Below, in pieces: positions 25,577 to 33,158 of a DNA stretch of 64,000 nucleotides; position 1 is the stretch's first letter, and each line of letters begins with the position of its first letter. Below the pieces are notes generated by a model, which searched no databases, had not been told where the DNA came from, and saw only the letters and a list, made by a program, of their open reading frames with translations. This stretch comes from Chitinophagales bacterium (GTDB lineage: Bacteria > Bacteroidota > Bacteroidia > Chitinophagales > LD1). Both the position numbers and the translations under genes were made by a program. The stretch lies in the NCBI GenBank assembly GCA_026129525.1, contig JAHCHW010000007.1:1-64000 (forward strand), given 5' to 3'.

Positions 25577-26272
25577 ATGTCAAACAAGAAGAAAATTTTG
25601 CTGGTGGAAGACGATACCAACCTGGGCAACCTGTTGCAGGATTCGCTCGAAATTAAAAACTACGAAGTGGTGCTTAAGCGCAATGGCGAAGAAGCCTTTA
25701 ACGAGTTTAAAGCCAACAACAAGTACGATATGTGCATACTCGATGTAATGATGCCCAAGAAGGATGGCTTTACCCTTGCCAAAGAAATACGCAGAATGAA
25801 CTCGCAGGTGCCGATCATTTTTTTAACCGCAAAAGCACTGAAAGAAGATACCATCGAAGGGCTTAAACTCGGTGCCGATGACTACATGACCAAACCTTTC
25901 AGCATGGAAGAGTTGACCCTGCGAATGGAAAACATATTCAAACGCTTGCCCAAAACCGAAGTAAGCACCCAAAACCGATTTAAAATAGGCAGGTTCGATT
26001 TTGACAACACTGTTCGCGTACTTAAAATTGGCGACCGCGAAACCAAACTTACCACCAAAGAATCGGAACTGCTTAAAATGCTTGCTATTTACATGGACCG
26101 CGTGCTGGAGCGCGAAGTGGCGCTTAATGCTGTTTGGGGGACCGATTCCTACTTTGCCGGCAGAAGCATGGATGTGTACATCGCTAAACTTCGCAAGTAT
26201 CTCAAAGACGACCCTGCTGTTGAAATACTCAACATTCACGGCACCGGATTTAAGATGATTGTAAAAAAGTAA
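25577..26272 (+). CDS. OmpR/PhoB-family DNA-binding response regulator
   Basis: 231 residues. The receiver domain (1-120) has the acidic pair EDD (11-13), phosphoacceptor Asp56 in CILDVMMPKKDG, Thr in IIFLTAK and Lys in GADDYMTKPFS. The winged-helix effector domain (about 132-231) has LTTKESELLKMLA, REVALNAVWG, RSMDVYIAKLRKYLK and IHGTGFKMIV. No histidine kinase is adjacent. The kinase at 9137, which has no regulator next to it, is one candidate partner. RprY of Bacteroides is a similar protein. Confidence 0.93.
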   Translation: MSNKKKILLVEDDTNLGNLLQDSLEIKNYEVVLKRNGEEAFNEFKANNKYDMCILDVMMPKKDGFTLAKEIRRMNSQVPIIFLTAKALKEDTIEGLKLGADDYMTKPFSMEELTLRMENIFKRLPKTEVSTQNRFKIGRFDFDNTVRVLKIGDRETKLTTKESELLKMLAIYMDRVLEREVALNAVWGTDSYFAGRSMDVYIAKLRKYLKDDPAVEILNIHGTGFKMIVKK

Positions 26273-26421
26273 TCTGATGCACATACTCAGTTGTTGCTAA
26301 TTTGTAACCAATAACTTTTCAACAGTTCTTCCGCGTTAAACTATTGTAGTTGAAAACTTGCTTTCGGGTTAGTTGTTCAATGGGCTAAAAATGTATTTTC
26401 GCCCGAGCCATACAGTCGTTT

Positions 26422-27747
26422 ATGCTTACATACTTTCAGATATACCTTTTTATAGCCTTTGCCGCTATTACCGCTTTCTACGCTTATAGAGGTTACAACC
26501 GCATTTACAAAAACATTAAGCTCGGCAAGCCCGAAAACTTAACCGATAATCCTTCGCAGCGCCTCCGCAATATGCTGTTGGTGGCATTGGGGCAAAAGAA
26601 AATGTTTAAAAACATGACACCCGCCATCCTGCACCTGATGATTTATGTGGGCTTTGTAATTACACAGGTAGAACTGATTGAAGTTTTCATTGACGGCTTT
26701 ACCGGCCATCACCGCATCATTTATCATGCGGTAGAAAACATTCCAGCGCTCCGCAGCTTTTACGTGTTCACCATTTCATTTATCGAAGTCATTTCCATTT
26801 TTGTGTTCATTGCTACCGTTGCTTTCTTAACCAGAAGATGGCTGCTGAAAGTGCCGCGTCTTAACATGCCCGAATTGCAGGGCTTCCCTATAATTGACGC
26901 TACCATTATTCTCGCTTCTGAAATTTATCTGCTCACCTGCATTTTCAGTATGAATACGGCTGATATGGCAATGCACAACGGAGAGTACGGTTTTCTGGTA
27001 AGCGGTATGCTAATGCCTTTGTTTGATGGTATGACCTACACCTCTATCCACTACGTTGAACGCATAGGCTGGTGGGGGCACTTGTTTGGCGTGTTTGCTT
27101 TTCTGTGCTATCTGCCTTACTCTAAGCACTTGCATATTTTGCTTGCTTTCCCCAATACCTACTTTGCCCGCTTAACCCCTAAAGGTTACATCGCCAACAT
27201 GCCCGAAATTACTAAGGAGATTAAGTTGATGATGAACCCCGATGCAGCCTATGCTGCTCCTGCCGAGCAACCTGCCGAGCCGGTAAAATTTGGCGCCAAA
27301 GATGTGTTCGATTTAAGTTGGAAGAATTTGATGGACGCTTACAGTTGCACCGAGTGTGGGCGTTGCACGGCTGCCTGCCCCGCCAACCAAACCGGAAAAC
27401 TCCTAAGTCCGCGCAAGATAATGATGGACACCCGCGACAGGCTGGAAGAAGTAGGCAGCAAAATTGCCGATAACAAAGGTGTATGGAACGATGACGGCAA
27501 ATCGTTGATTGAAAACGGCTACATCAGCGTAGAAGAACTGCGCGCCTGCACCACCTGCAATGCCTGCGTAGAAGAGTGCCCTGTAATGATTAGTCCGCTC
27601 GACATCATCGTGCAACTACGCAGAAATCTGATAATGGAAGAATCGAATGCTCCGGCTGAATGGACCGGCATGTTTGCCAACATGGAAAACAACGGTGCCC
27701 CTTGGCAGTTTAGCCAGCAGGACAGGCTGAATTGGGTGAAAGAATAA
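26422..27747 (+). CDS. membrane (Fe-S) oxidoreductase subunit, HdrC/NarI-like
   Basis: 441 residues. An N-terminal membrane part (about 1-260, five or six helices, for example FIEVISIFVFIATVAFLTRR) resembles the heme-binding NarI/DsrM type and contains several histidines. The C-terminal half has two 4Fe-4S motifs: CTECGRCTAACPANQTGK and CTTCNACVEECPVM. Such proteins pass electrons between quinone and a CCG-domain partner, and the CCG gene follows at 28202. The two genes are separated by a small cassette (27750-28203) that looks like an insertion. The electron donor and acceptor cannot be deduced. Confidence 0.85.
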   Translation: MLTYFQIYLFIAFAAITAFYAYRGYNRIYKNIKLGKPENLTDNPSQRLRNMLLVALGQKKMFKNMTPAILHLMIYVGFVITQVELIEVFIDGFTGHHRIIYHAVENIPALRSFYVFTISFIEVISIFVFIATVAFLTRRWLLKVPRLNMPELQGFPIIDATIILASEIYLLTCIFSMNTADMAMHNGEYGFLVSGMLMPLFDGMTYTSIHYVERIGWWGHLFGVFAFLCYLPYSKHLHILLAFPNTYFARLTPKGYIANMPEITKEIKLMMNPDAAYAAPAEQPAEPVKFGAKDVFDLSWKNLMDAYSCTECGRCTAACPANQTGKLLSPRKIMMDTRDRLEEVGSKIADNKGVWNDDGKSLIENGYISVEELRACTTCNACVEECPVMISPLDIIVQLRRNLIMEESNAPAEWTGMFANMENNGAPWQFSQQDRLNWVKE

Positions 27748-27749
27748 CG

Positions 27750-27782
27750 ATTGAATATTGAAGACTGAAAAATTGAAAATTT
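27750..27782 (+). repeat. left inverted-repeat arm of the four-helix-bundle cassette
   Basis: ATTGAATATTGAAGACTGAA begins 3 bp after the stop of the Fe-S subunit gene. Its first 15 bases are the exact reverse complement of 28187-28201. Confidence 0.85.
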
Positions 27783-27799
27783 CAGCAATAATATTTGTT

Positions 27800-28159
27800 A
27801 TGAACAGTATAGAACTAAAGGAAAGAACTAAGCAGTTTGCTCATCGGTGTGTGAAACTTGCAGCTACTCTGCCCGCAACTAAACTGGGTAATCACATTGC
27901 AGGTCAGTTAATACGTTGTTCTACTTCTGTGCCAGCAAATTACAGGGCTGCATGTTTGGCACAATCAAAAGCAGCTTTTGCCGCAAAAGTCAGCATTGTC
28001 TTGGAAGAGACAGACGAATCTGCATTTTGGATTGAATTTGCAGTAGATGAAAAACTTGTTTCACTTGTAAAAACTGCCGACCTGATGAAAGAAGCTACCG
28101 ACCTGACAAAAATTTTCGGAGCATCGAGAAAAACGGCAAGTAAACAACGAGAACTCTAA
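27800..28159 (+). CDS. four-helix-bundle protein (23S rRNA intervening-sequence family)
   Basis: 119 residues from ATG 27800; the open frame reaches back to 27758, but that extension is encoded by the repeat arm. All-helical with family features: LKERTKQFAHRCVKLAATLP, GNHIAGQLIRCSTSVPANYR, AACLAQSKAAFAAKVSIVLE, EETDESAFWIEFAVDE. These match the four-helix-bundle (S23/IVS) family, first seen as ORFs inserted in 23S rRNA genes and dispersed in many genomes. The homopentameric, basic-faced fold is thought to bind nucleic acid. It sits between two subunit genes of one Fe-S enzyme and is bounded by about 32-bp inverted repeats, which suggests mobility. Confidence 0.88.
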   Translation: MNSIELKERTKQFAHRCVKLAATLPATKLGNHIAGQLIRCSTSVPANYRAACLAQSKAAFAAKVSIVLEETDESAFWIEFAVDEKLVSLVKTADLMKEATDLTKIFGASRKTASKQREL

Positions 28160-28169
28160 CTATGAACCC

Positions 28170-28203
28170 CAATATTCAATTTGCAATCTTCAATATTCAA
28201 TAT
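28170..28203 (-). repeat. right inverted-repeat arm of the four-helix-bundle cassette
   Basis: Read on the minus strand it is ATTGAATATTGAAGATTGCA followed by AATTGAATATTGG, matching the left arm with few differences. Its edge runs into the ATG (28202) of the next gene. Confidence 0.85.
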
Positions 28204-29002
28204 GCTTAACGTAAAAACAATGGCAGACTACGCTGCCGCCAACGAAATGCCCGAAGTGCTTTTTTGGGTGGGCTGTGCCGGTAGTTTCGACCAACGCGCA
28301 CAAAAAGTAACACGCTCGTTCGTAAAAATTTTGCAACACCTCAACATTAAGTTTGCCGTACTCGGCTCCGAAGAAAGCTGCACAGGCGACCCTGCCAAGC
28401 GTGCCGGAAACGAATTTGTTTTCCAAATGCTGGCATTGCAAAATATTGAAGTGCTCAACGGCTACGGAATAAAGAAAATTGTAACCACTTGCCCGCATTG
28501 TTTCAATATTCTTAAAAACGAATACCCCTCGCTGGGCGGAAACTACGAAGTGCTGCACCACGCCACTTATTTACAACAACTTATTGACAGCGGACGAATA
28601 AAATTGACAGATACCGCTGCTTTTAAAGGAAAGAAAATTACGTACCACGACTCGTGCTATTTGGGCAGAGCCAACGAAATTTACGAAGCACCCCGCAAGG
28701 TGTTGGAAGAACTAGATGCCGAATTGGTTGAAATGAAAAGCTGCCGCACTAAAGGCTTATGCTGCGGTGCTGGCGGAGCGCAAATGTTTAAAGAAGACGA
28801 GCCGGGCAAAAAACGTATCAACATTGCCCGTACCGAAGAAGCTCTCGAAACCGATGCGCGGGTAATAGCTGCGGCTTGCCCTTTCTGCAATACGATGATG
28901 ACCGATGGTGTAAAAGCCAAAGACAAACAAGCACAGGTTAAAGTGTTTGATATTGCCGAATTGCTGGCTGCCGGACAGGGATTGGAAACCATACAACTTT
29001 AA
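28202..29002 (+). CDS. CCG-domain (Fe-S) oxidoreductase subunit, HdrB/GlpC-like
   Basis: 266 residues from ATG 28202; a further in-frame start at 28181 lies in the repeat arm and is unlikely. Two cysteine-rich CCG domains: first EESCTGDPAKRAGNEFVFQM...VTTCPHCFNILKNEYP, second YHDSCYLGRANEIYEAPRK...LCCGAGGAQMF...AACPFCNTMM. CCG domains bind unusual Fe-S clusters in heterodisulfide reductase HdrB, GlpC and lactate-utilisation proteins. It is the natural partner of the membrane Fe-S protein at 26422. The start codon lies at the very edge of the inserted cassette. Confidence 0.9.
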   Translation: MLNVKTMADYAAANEMPEVLFWVGCAGSFDQRAQKVTRSFVKILQHLNIKFAVLGSEESCTGDPAKRAGNEFVFQMLALQNIEVLNGYGIKKIVTTCPHCFNILKNEYPSLGGNYEVLHHATYLQQLIDSGRIKLTDTAAFKGKKITYHDSCYLGRANEIYEAPRKVLEELDAELVEMKSCRTKGLCCGAGGAQMFKEDEPGKKRINIARTEEALETDARVIAAACPFCNTMMTDGVKAKDKQAQVKVFDIAELLAAGQGLETIQL

Positions 29003-29007
29003 GTTTC

Positions 29008-29727
29008 ATGATAAAGAAACTGCTCAGGTTTCTTTTTAAAGTCATTCTTTGGTTTTTCGGACTTTCCGTTTTCTCCGTTATTGTTTTCCGTTTTGTGCCG
29101 GTGCCGGTAACTATTCTTATGCTACAGCGCTGCATTGAACAAAAGGCAGACAGTAAACCGCTTACGCTAAAGAAAGATTGGGTTTCGCTCGATAAAATTT
29201 CCAACAAACTGCAATTAGCAGTGGTAACCTCCGAAGACCAGAATTTTTTATGGCATAGCGGTTTCGATATGGAAGCAATAGAAAAAGCAATTGAGTATAA
29301 CGAAAAGCAAAAGCAACGCAAGCGAAAAAAAATGCGAGGTGCTTCTACTATTTCGCAGCAAACTGCTAAGAATGTTTTTCTGTTTCCATCGCGCAATTTT
29401 TTGCGGAAAGGATTGGAGGTTTACTTTACCGTACTCATCGAAATTTTATGGAGCAAGCAACGCATTATGGAAGTGTACCTGAATGTGATTGAAATGGGCA
29501 ACGGTATTTACGGGGCCGAAGCCGCAGCACAGCATTATTTTCATAAACCGGCTGCCAAACTCAATGCATCCGAAGCGGCACTTATTGCTGCGGCTCTGCC
29601 AAATCCTCGAAAATTTAATGCGGGCAAACCAAGTGCTTACCTTCTAAAGCGGCAGGCGTTTATACTCGGGCAAATGATGCAATGGGGCGGGAAGTTAGAC
29701 TATGAAATGAAGCCGTTCAAAGATTGA
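29008..29727 (+). CDS. mtgA: monofunctional peptidoglycan glycosyltransferase
   Basis: 239 residues: one N-terminal membrane helix (about 8-32), then a GT51 domain with catalytic Glu76 in VVTSEDQNFLWHSGFD, RGASTISQQTAKNVFLFPSR, RKGLEVYFTVLIEILWSKQR and RIMEVYLNVIEMGNGIYGAE. There is no transpeptidase domain, so it only polymerises lipid II into glycan strands at the periplasmic face. It starts 5 bp after the CCG-domain gene. Confidence 0.95.
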   Translation: MIKKLLRFLFKVILWFFGLSVFSVIVFRFVPVPVTILMLQRCIEQKADSKPLTLKKDWVSLDKISNKLQLAVVTSEDQNFLWHSGFDMEAIEKAIEYNEKQKQRKRKKMRGASTISQQTAKNVFLFPSRNFLRKGLEVYFTVLIEILWSKQRIMEVYLNVIEMGNGIYGAEAAAQHYFHKPAAKLNASEAALIAAALPNPRKFNAGKPSAYLLKRQAFILGQMMQWGGKLDYEMKPFKD

Positions 29728-29744
29728 GCTATACATTGGGTGTT

Positions 29745-29875
29745 GTCATTGCGAAAGAAATTCACTTAGAAATCAATTAGCATATTTCTTGAAGCAATCT
29801 TCGGCATTGTCGTGTTTGGGGAAAGACAAAGTAAGCGATTGTCTGCCCGACATGGTCAGGCGGGCTACTCCCTCT
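29745..29875. repeat. decayed intergenic repeat region between convergent genes
   Basis: Contains GTCATTGCGAAAG..., GAAGCAATCTTCGG and an imperfect hairpin GCCCGACATGGTCAGGCGGG. These fragments resemble a common intergenic repeat type (GTCATTGCGAGG...GAAGCAATCT). No gene is supported here. Confidence 0.4.
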
Positions 29876-29921
29876 TTATTCTGTTTACTTTTTAAAAGCG
29901 GAATTACAATTACGTCACATT

Positions 29922-31445
29922 TTATGAATTCAAAAACTCCGGATGATACTCCTTCCAGTGCTCAAAGTAATCTTGTAGCTGGGCGTTTATCCACGGCTCA
30001 TCTTTCTTTAACTCCTTAGCCATAATGCTTGCTGTTTCGCGCACAGCTGCCTCATTAAAGTTTTTAAGCGCGTAGGTAACCGCAGTTCTGCGCGTTAGCA
30101 CATCTTCAACCTTTTCGGCAAACAGATGGCGTGTATGCCACACTATATCGGCAGCGGTAACATTTAAGCCGTCAAACAATTTTCGTTGAAGCGAATTATC
30201 TTCTTTTAAAATGTCATTTACGGTAACTGCTGTTTGTGTTTGAACAAAAGTTTTGTTTGCATTTTCAGGAGTAAGTAACTGCTCTTTTGCTGCCTGCATA
30301 CAACGCTCACCCATTGAGAGAAACGAGGTGAGTTTGCCTCCTGCTATGTTCAACAGGTTTTTCTTGCTCCACCAAATACGGTATTCGCGCGAACGGCTAT
30401 AGGTGCCTTTGTTGCTCTCATCATCCAACATGGGGCGCAAACCGGCATACACCGAAACAATGTCGCGCTTACTCAAATTTGCATTCGGAAAACTTTTGTT
30501 GAAGGCATTCAGAATGTACTTTACATCGGCTTCGGTAGTTTCCAATTTATCGGCACTGCCGTTGTATTCGGTATCGGTATTGCCTAGTACGGTAAGGTTG
30601 TGTTCCCACGGAAAACTATACAGGTAGCGTTTATCTGTTGTGCCCGATTCTATTATCGCTACATAACCGGAAGCAATTTTTTTGTTCGAAACTACTACAT
30701 GTACCCCCTTACTCGGTTTCATTACTTTATGTGTTTCTCCGGTTGCTTTATTCAATACATCATCTGTCCAAACACCACTGGCGTTAATGAAAACTTTTGC
30801 GCTGATGCTTAGTTCTTCCGAACTTATTTTATCGGAACAGGTAAGCGACTTTACGGTTTCTCCTTCAACCATAAACTTTTTTGCCTCGCAATAATTGAGT
30901 GTAACAGCGCCATTTTGCTTGGCATCTTTAATTGCTTGAATGGTAAGCATGGCATCGTTTGTCCAGCCGTCCCAATACAGCACACCACCTTTCAAATTGT
31001 TTTTATTGAAGCCGGGTAAATGTTGCGTTACTTCATCTGAAGAAAGTTTTTTCGATTTTGGCAATGAAGATTTGCCCGCCAGTTTACCGTAAAAGCGAAT
31101 TACAAAAGACACAATTGCTAATTCAATCTTCGATTTGTACGAGGGCATTATAAATGGTAACGGCTTAACTAATGCCGGATATTTTTTGAGCAAGTGTTCG
31201 CGCTCCAACAATGCTTCGCGCACTAAACCGAACTGCAACATTTTTAAATACCGAAGCCCACCGTGTATCATTTTAGAAGAGCGGCTGCTGGTTCCCGAGG
31301 CAAAGTCGTTTTTGTCAATCAGCACGGTTTTGTATCCTTGCTGTACAGCAGCAGTGGCAATGCCTGCTCCTGTAATGCCTCCGCCAATGATGCATACATC
31401 AAAGGTTTCGTTTTTTACTTTTTGTATGGAGTTTGCTCTACTCAT
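29922..31445 (-). CDS. glpD: FAD-dependent glycerol-3-phosphate dehydrogenase
   Basis: 507 residues from ATG 31445, which overlaps the stop of the upstream flavoprotein by 8 bp (ATGAGTAG); an upstream in-frame start at 31484 would lie deep in that gene. FAD-binding DVCIIGGGITGAGIATAAVQ, then GTSSRSSKMIHGGLRYLKML typical of GlpD/GlpA, VYAGLRPMLDDES and a C-terminal helical domain. It oxidises sn-glycerol-3-phosphate to dihydroxyacetone phosphate and reduces quinone at the inner membrane. Its product is the backbone substrate of the alkyl-DHAP-synthase-like enzyme encoded just upstream. Confidence 0.92.
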   Translation of the reverse strand: MSRANSIQKVKNETFDVCIIGGGITGAGIATAAVQQGYKTVLIDKNDFASGTSSRSSKMIHGGLRYLKMLQFGLVREALLEREHLLKKYPALVKPLPFIMPSYKSKIELAIVSFVIRFYGKLAGKSSLPKSKKLSSDEVTQHLPGFNKNNLKGGVLYWDGWTNDAMLTIQAIKDAKQNGAVTLNYCEAKKFMVEGETVKSLTCSDKISSEELSISAKVFINASGVWTDDVLNKATGETHKVMKPSKGVHVVVSNKKIASGYVAIIESGTTDKRYLYSFPWEHNLTVLGNTDTEYNGSADKLETTEADVKYILNAFNKSFPNANLSKRDIVSVYAGLRPMLDDESNKGTYSRSREYRIWWSKKNLLNIAGGKLTSFLSMGERCMQAAKEQLLTPENANKTFVQTQTAVTVNDILKEDNSLQRKLFDGLNVTAADIVWHTRHLFAEKVEDVLTRRTAVTYALKNFNEAAVRETASIMAKELKKDEPWINAQLQDYFEHWKEYHPEFLNS

Positions 31446-33090
31446 CAAACAACTTGCCGGGGTTGAGTATGTTATTGGGGTCAACTGTTTGTTTAATGCT
31501 ACGCAGAATTTGTTGTGTTAGCGCATCTGTTTTTCGCACATACCAATGCTGATGGTCGCGCCCTATGCTGTGGTGGTGGCTTACTGCTCCGCCTTCGGAT
31601 ACAATGCCATCGGTTACAATCTTTTTAATTTCTTCCCATTGAGCATAAGGGTTCTCTTCATCGCGCGCTGTAATTACCGTAAAGTAGATACTGGTGCCGG
31701 CAGTGTACACATGCGACAAGTGTGCGAGTAAAATTCCCTTTTCGTAACCAAAGGCTTTCGATTGTTGCAGTTCGGTAAACAGTTTCTTTTTAAACGCTAC
31801 CACTTTATTCCACGGCAAAACTGTTTCCATCGTATCAACAAAAATGCCGCGCTCCATCAGGTCATCGCGTAGGTAGGGCAAGCCAAAGCGCGATGTTTCC
31901 CACTTTTTGCCGAGGCTTTCGCCTACCGAAAATCCTTTTTGCTTACGCACAATATCCATAGCAATTTCTCGCTTCAGTTCCGCTTCGTTCTTTTCACCAT
32001 CAAGCCTAATCATCATTAAACTTGGAGATTCAACTCCTTTAAACTTCAACACTGTTTTTGAAAGTGCCGATTTTACCTTTGAAAATACCGAGGGTGTTTC
32101 GTGCGAAAGTTGCGAAAGGAAAAATGTTTCGTGCTCATCGGAATACCGAATTACCGAGGGGTAAATTTCTTTCTGCACTAACTGTTTTATGGCTTCGGTT
32201 CCGTTTTCAAACGAGGGGAACACAGCAACCAACCACTTTTTGGTTTCGGGCAAACGATGAATGCGAACTTTTGCTTCGGTAATTACTCCAAACATTCCTT
32301 CGCTGCCAAAGAATACCGCTTTCAAATTCACGCCTTCAGCATCGCCTTCAAAACTGCTTGTTGTAAGCGTTCCGCCCGGGGTAGCTACTTTCAGCGATAT
32401 GGCAATGTCTTCAATTCTTCCGTATGCCGATGATTCTTGTCCTGCCGAGCGCGTAACAATCCAACCGCCAAGCGTGCTGTATTCAAAACTTTGCGGAAAG
32501 TGCCCCATGGTAAAACCTTTGGCATTGAGTGTGGCTTCCAATTCCGGTCCGTAAATGCCTGCTTCAAATACTGCCGTGTGGTTTACTTCGTCAAGCAACA
32601 AAAGTTTTTTCATTTCAGCCATATCGAGCACAATGCGCGGACTGCTATACTCCTTCATGTTAAATGCTCCTACCACATTACTCCCACCGCCAAAAGGAAC
32701 TACTTGTATGTTGTAGTCGCTGCATGTTTGCAGTATTTGTACAACTTCATTGTGACTAGTTACACTAACTACCGCATCAGGCAAATGAATAGGAATGTTT
32801 ACGAGCGCTTTCAATAAATCGGCATAGCTTTTACCGAGTGCTTTTTTAAGTCGAAGCTCTTTGTTGAAAGAAATTTTTGCTGAGGGTAATGCTTTCCCAA
32901 AAACTTCCTTCACCAACGCTTCGTTTGCTTCATTGCATACGGCATTAAAATTTGGGGGCGAAGTTTTGTTCTCCGTAAACGACTTGCTGAAACGTTCGCT
33001 GAAAAGGGAATGAAGTTTCGGATAATGTGTTAAGGCTTTGCGCTTTTCGGCAGCGCCCCATTTCCACCAGTCGGTATCGGATATTTGCAT
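31438..33090 (-). CDS. FAD-binding oxidase resembling alkyldihydroxyacetonephosphate synthase
   Basis: 550 residues. VAO/PCMH-type FAD domain with VVPFGGGSNVVGAF, then the AGPS-like stretch FTMGHFPQSFEYSTLGGWIV and TRSAGQESSAYGRIEDIAIS, GSEGMFGVITEA, and C-terminal GGAVSHHHSIGRDHQHWYV followed by VDPNNILNPGKLF. The HHH motif corresponds to that needed by alkylglycerone-phosphate synthase, which swaps an acyl for an alkyl chain on DHAP in ether-lipid synthesis. Other members oxidise D-lactate or glycolate. The overlap with glpD favours a DHAP-linked reaction, but no acyltransferase or fatty-alcohol enzyme is nearby. A TATATTTG promoter element lies 22 nt upstream. Confidence 0.82.
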   Translation of the reverse strand: MQISDTDWWKWGAAEKRKALTHYPKLHSLFSERFSKSFTENKTSPPNFNAVCNEANEALVKEVFGKALPSAKISFNKELRLKKALGKSYADLLKALVNIPIHLPDAVVSVTSHNEVVQILQTCSDYNIQVVPFGGGSNVVGAFNMKEYSSPRIVLDMAEMKKLLLLDEVNHTAVFEAGIYGPELEATLNAKGFTMGHFPQSFEYSTLGGWIVTRSAGQESSAYGRIEDIAISLKVATPGGTLTTSSFEGDAEGVNLKAVFFGSEGMFGVITEAKVRIHRLPETKKWLVAVFPSFENGTEAIKQLVQKEIYPSVIRYSDEHETFFLSQLSHETPSVFSKVKSALSKTVLKFKGVESPSLMMIRLDGEKNEAELKREIAMDIVRKQKGFSVGESLGKKWETSRFGLPYLRDDLMERGIFVDTMETVLPWNKVVAFKKKLFTELQQSKAFGYEKGILLAHLSHVYTAGTSIYFTVITARDEENPYAQWEEIKKIVTDGIVSEGGAVSHHHSIGRDHQHWYVRKTDALTQQILRSIKQTVDPNNILNPGKLFDE

Positions 33091-33112
33091 GTTGGAGTTT
33101 TAGGCAATCATG

Positions 33113-33120
33113 CAAATATA
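33113..33120 (-). promoter_or_regulatory. TATATTTG -7 element of the AGPS-like/glpD operon
   Basis: Minus-strand TAnnTTTG match with 22 nt to the ATG at 33090. Confidence 0.5.
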
Positions 33121-33158
33121 AAAGGGCGTAAAACAAGTGGGTGGCTGATAAACTACAG

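Noticed and set aside
26422..29002. glpC or lactate-utilisation genes as the specific identity of the Fe-S pair
   Set aside because: HdrC/HdrB-like motifs are clear, but no glpAB or lutB/lutC genes are adjacent, so a specific pathway name would be unsupported.
29789..30019. 76-codon plus-strand frame between mtgA and glpD
   Set aside because: It crosses a decayed repeat and the end of glpD, and its sequence has no gene-like character.
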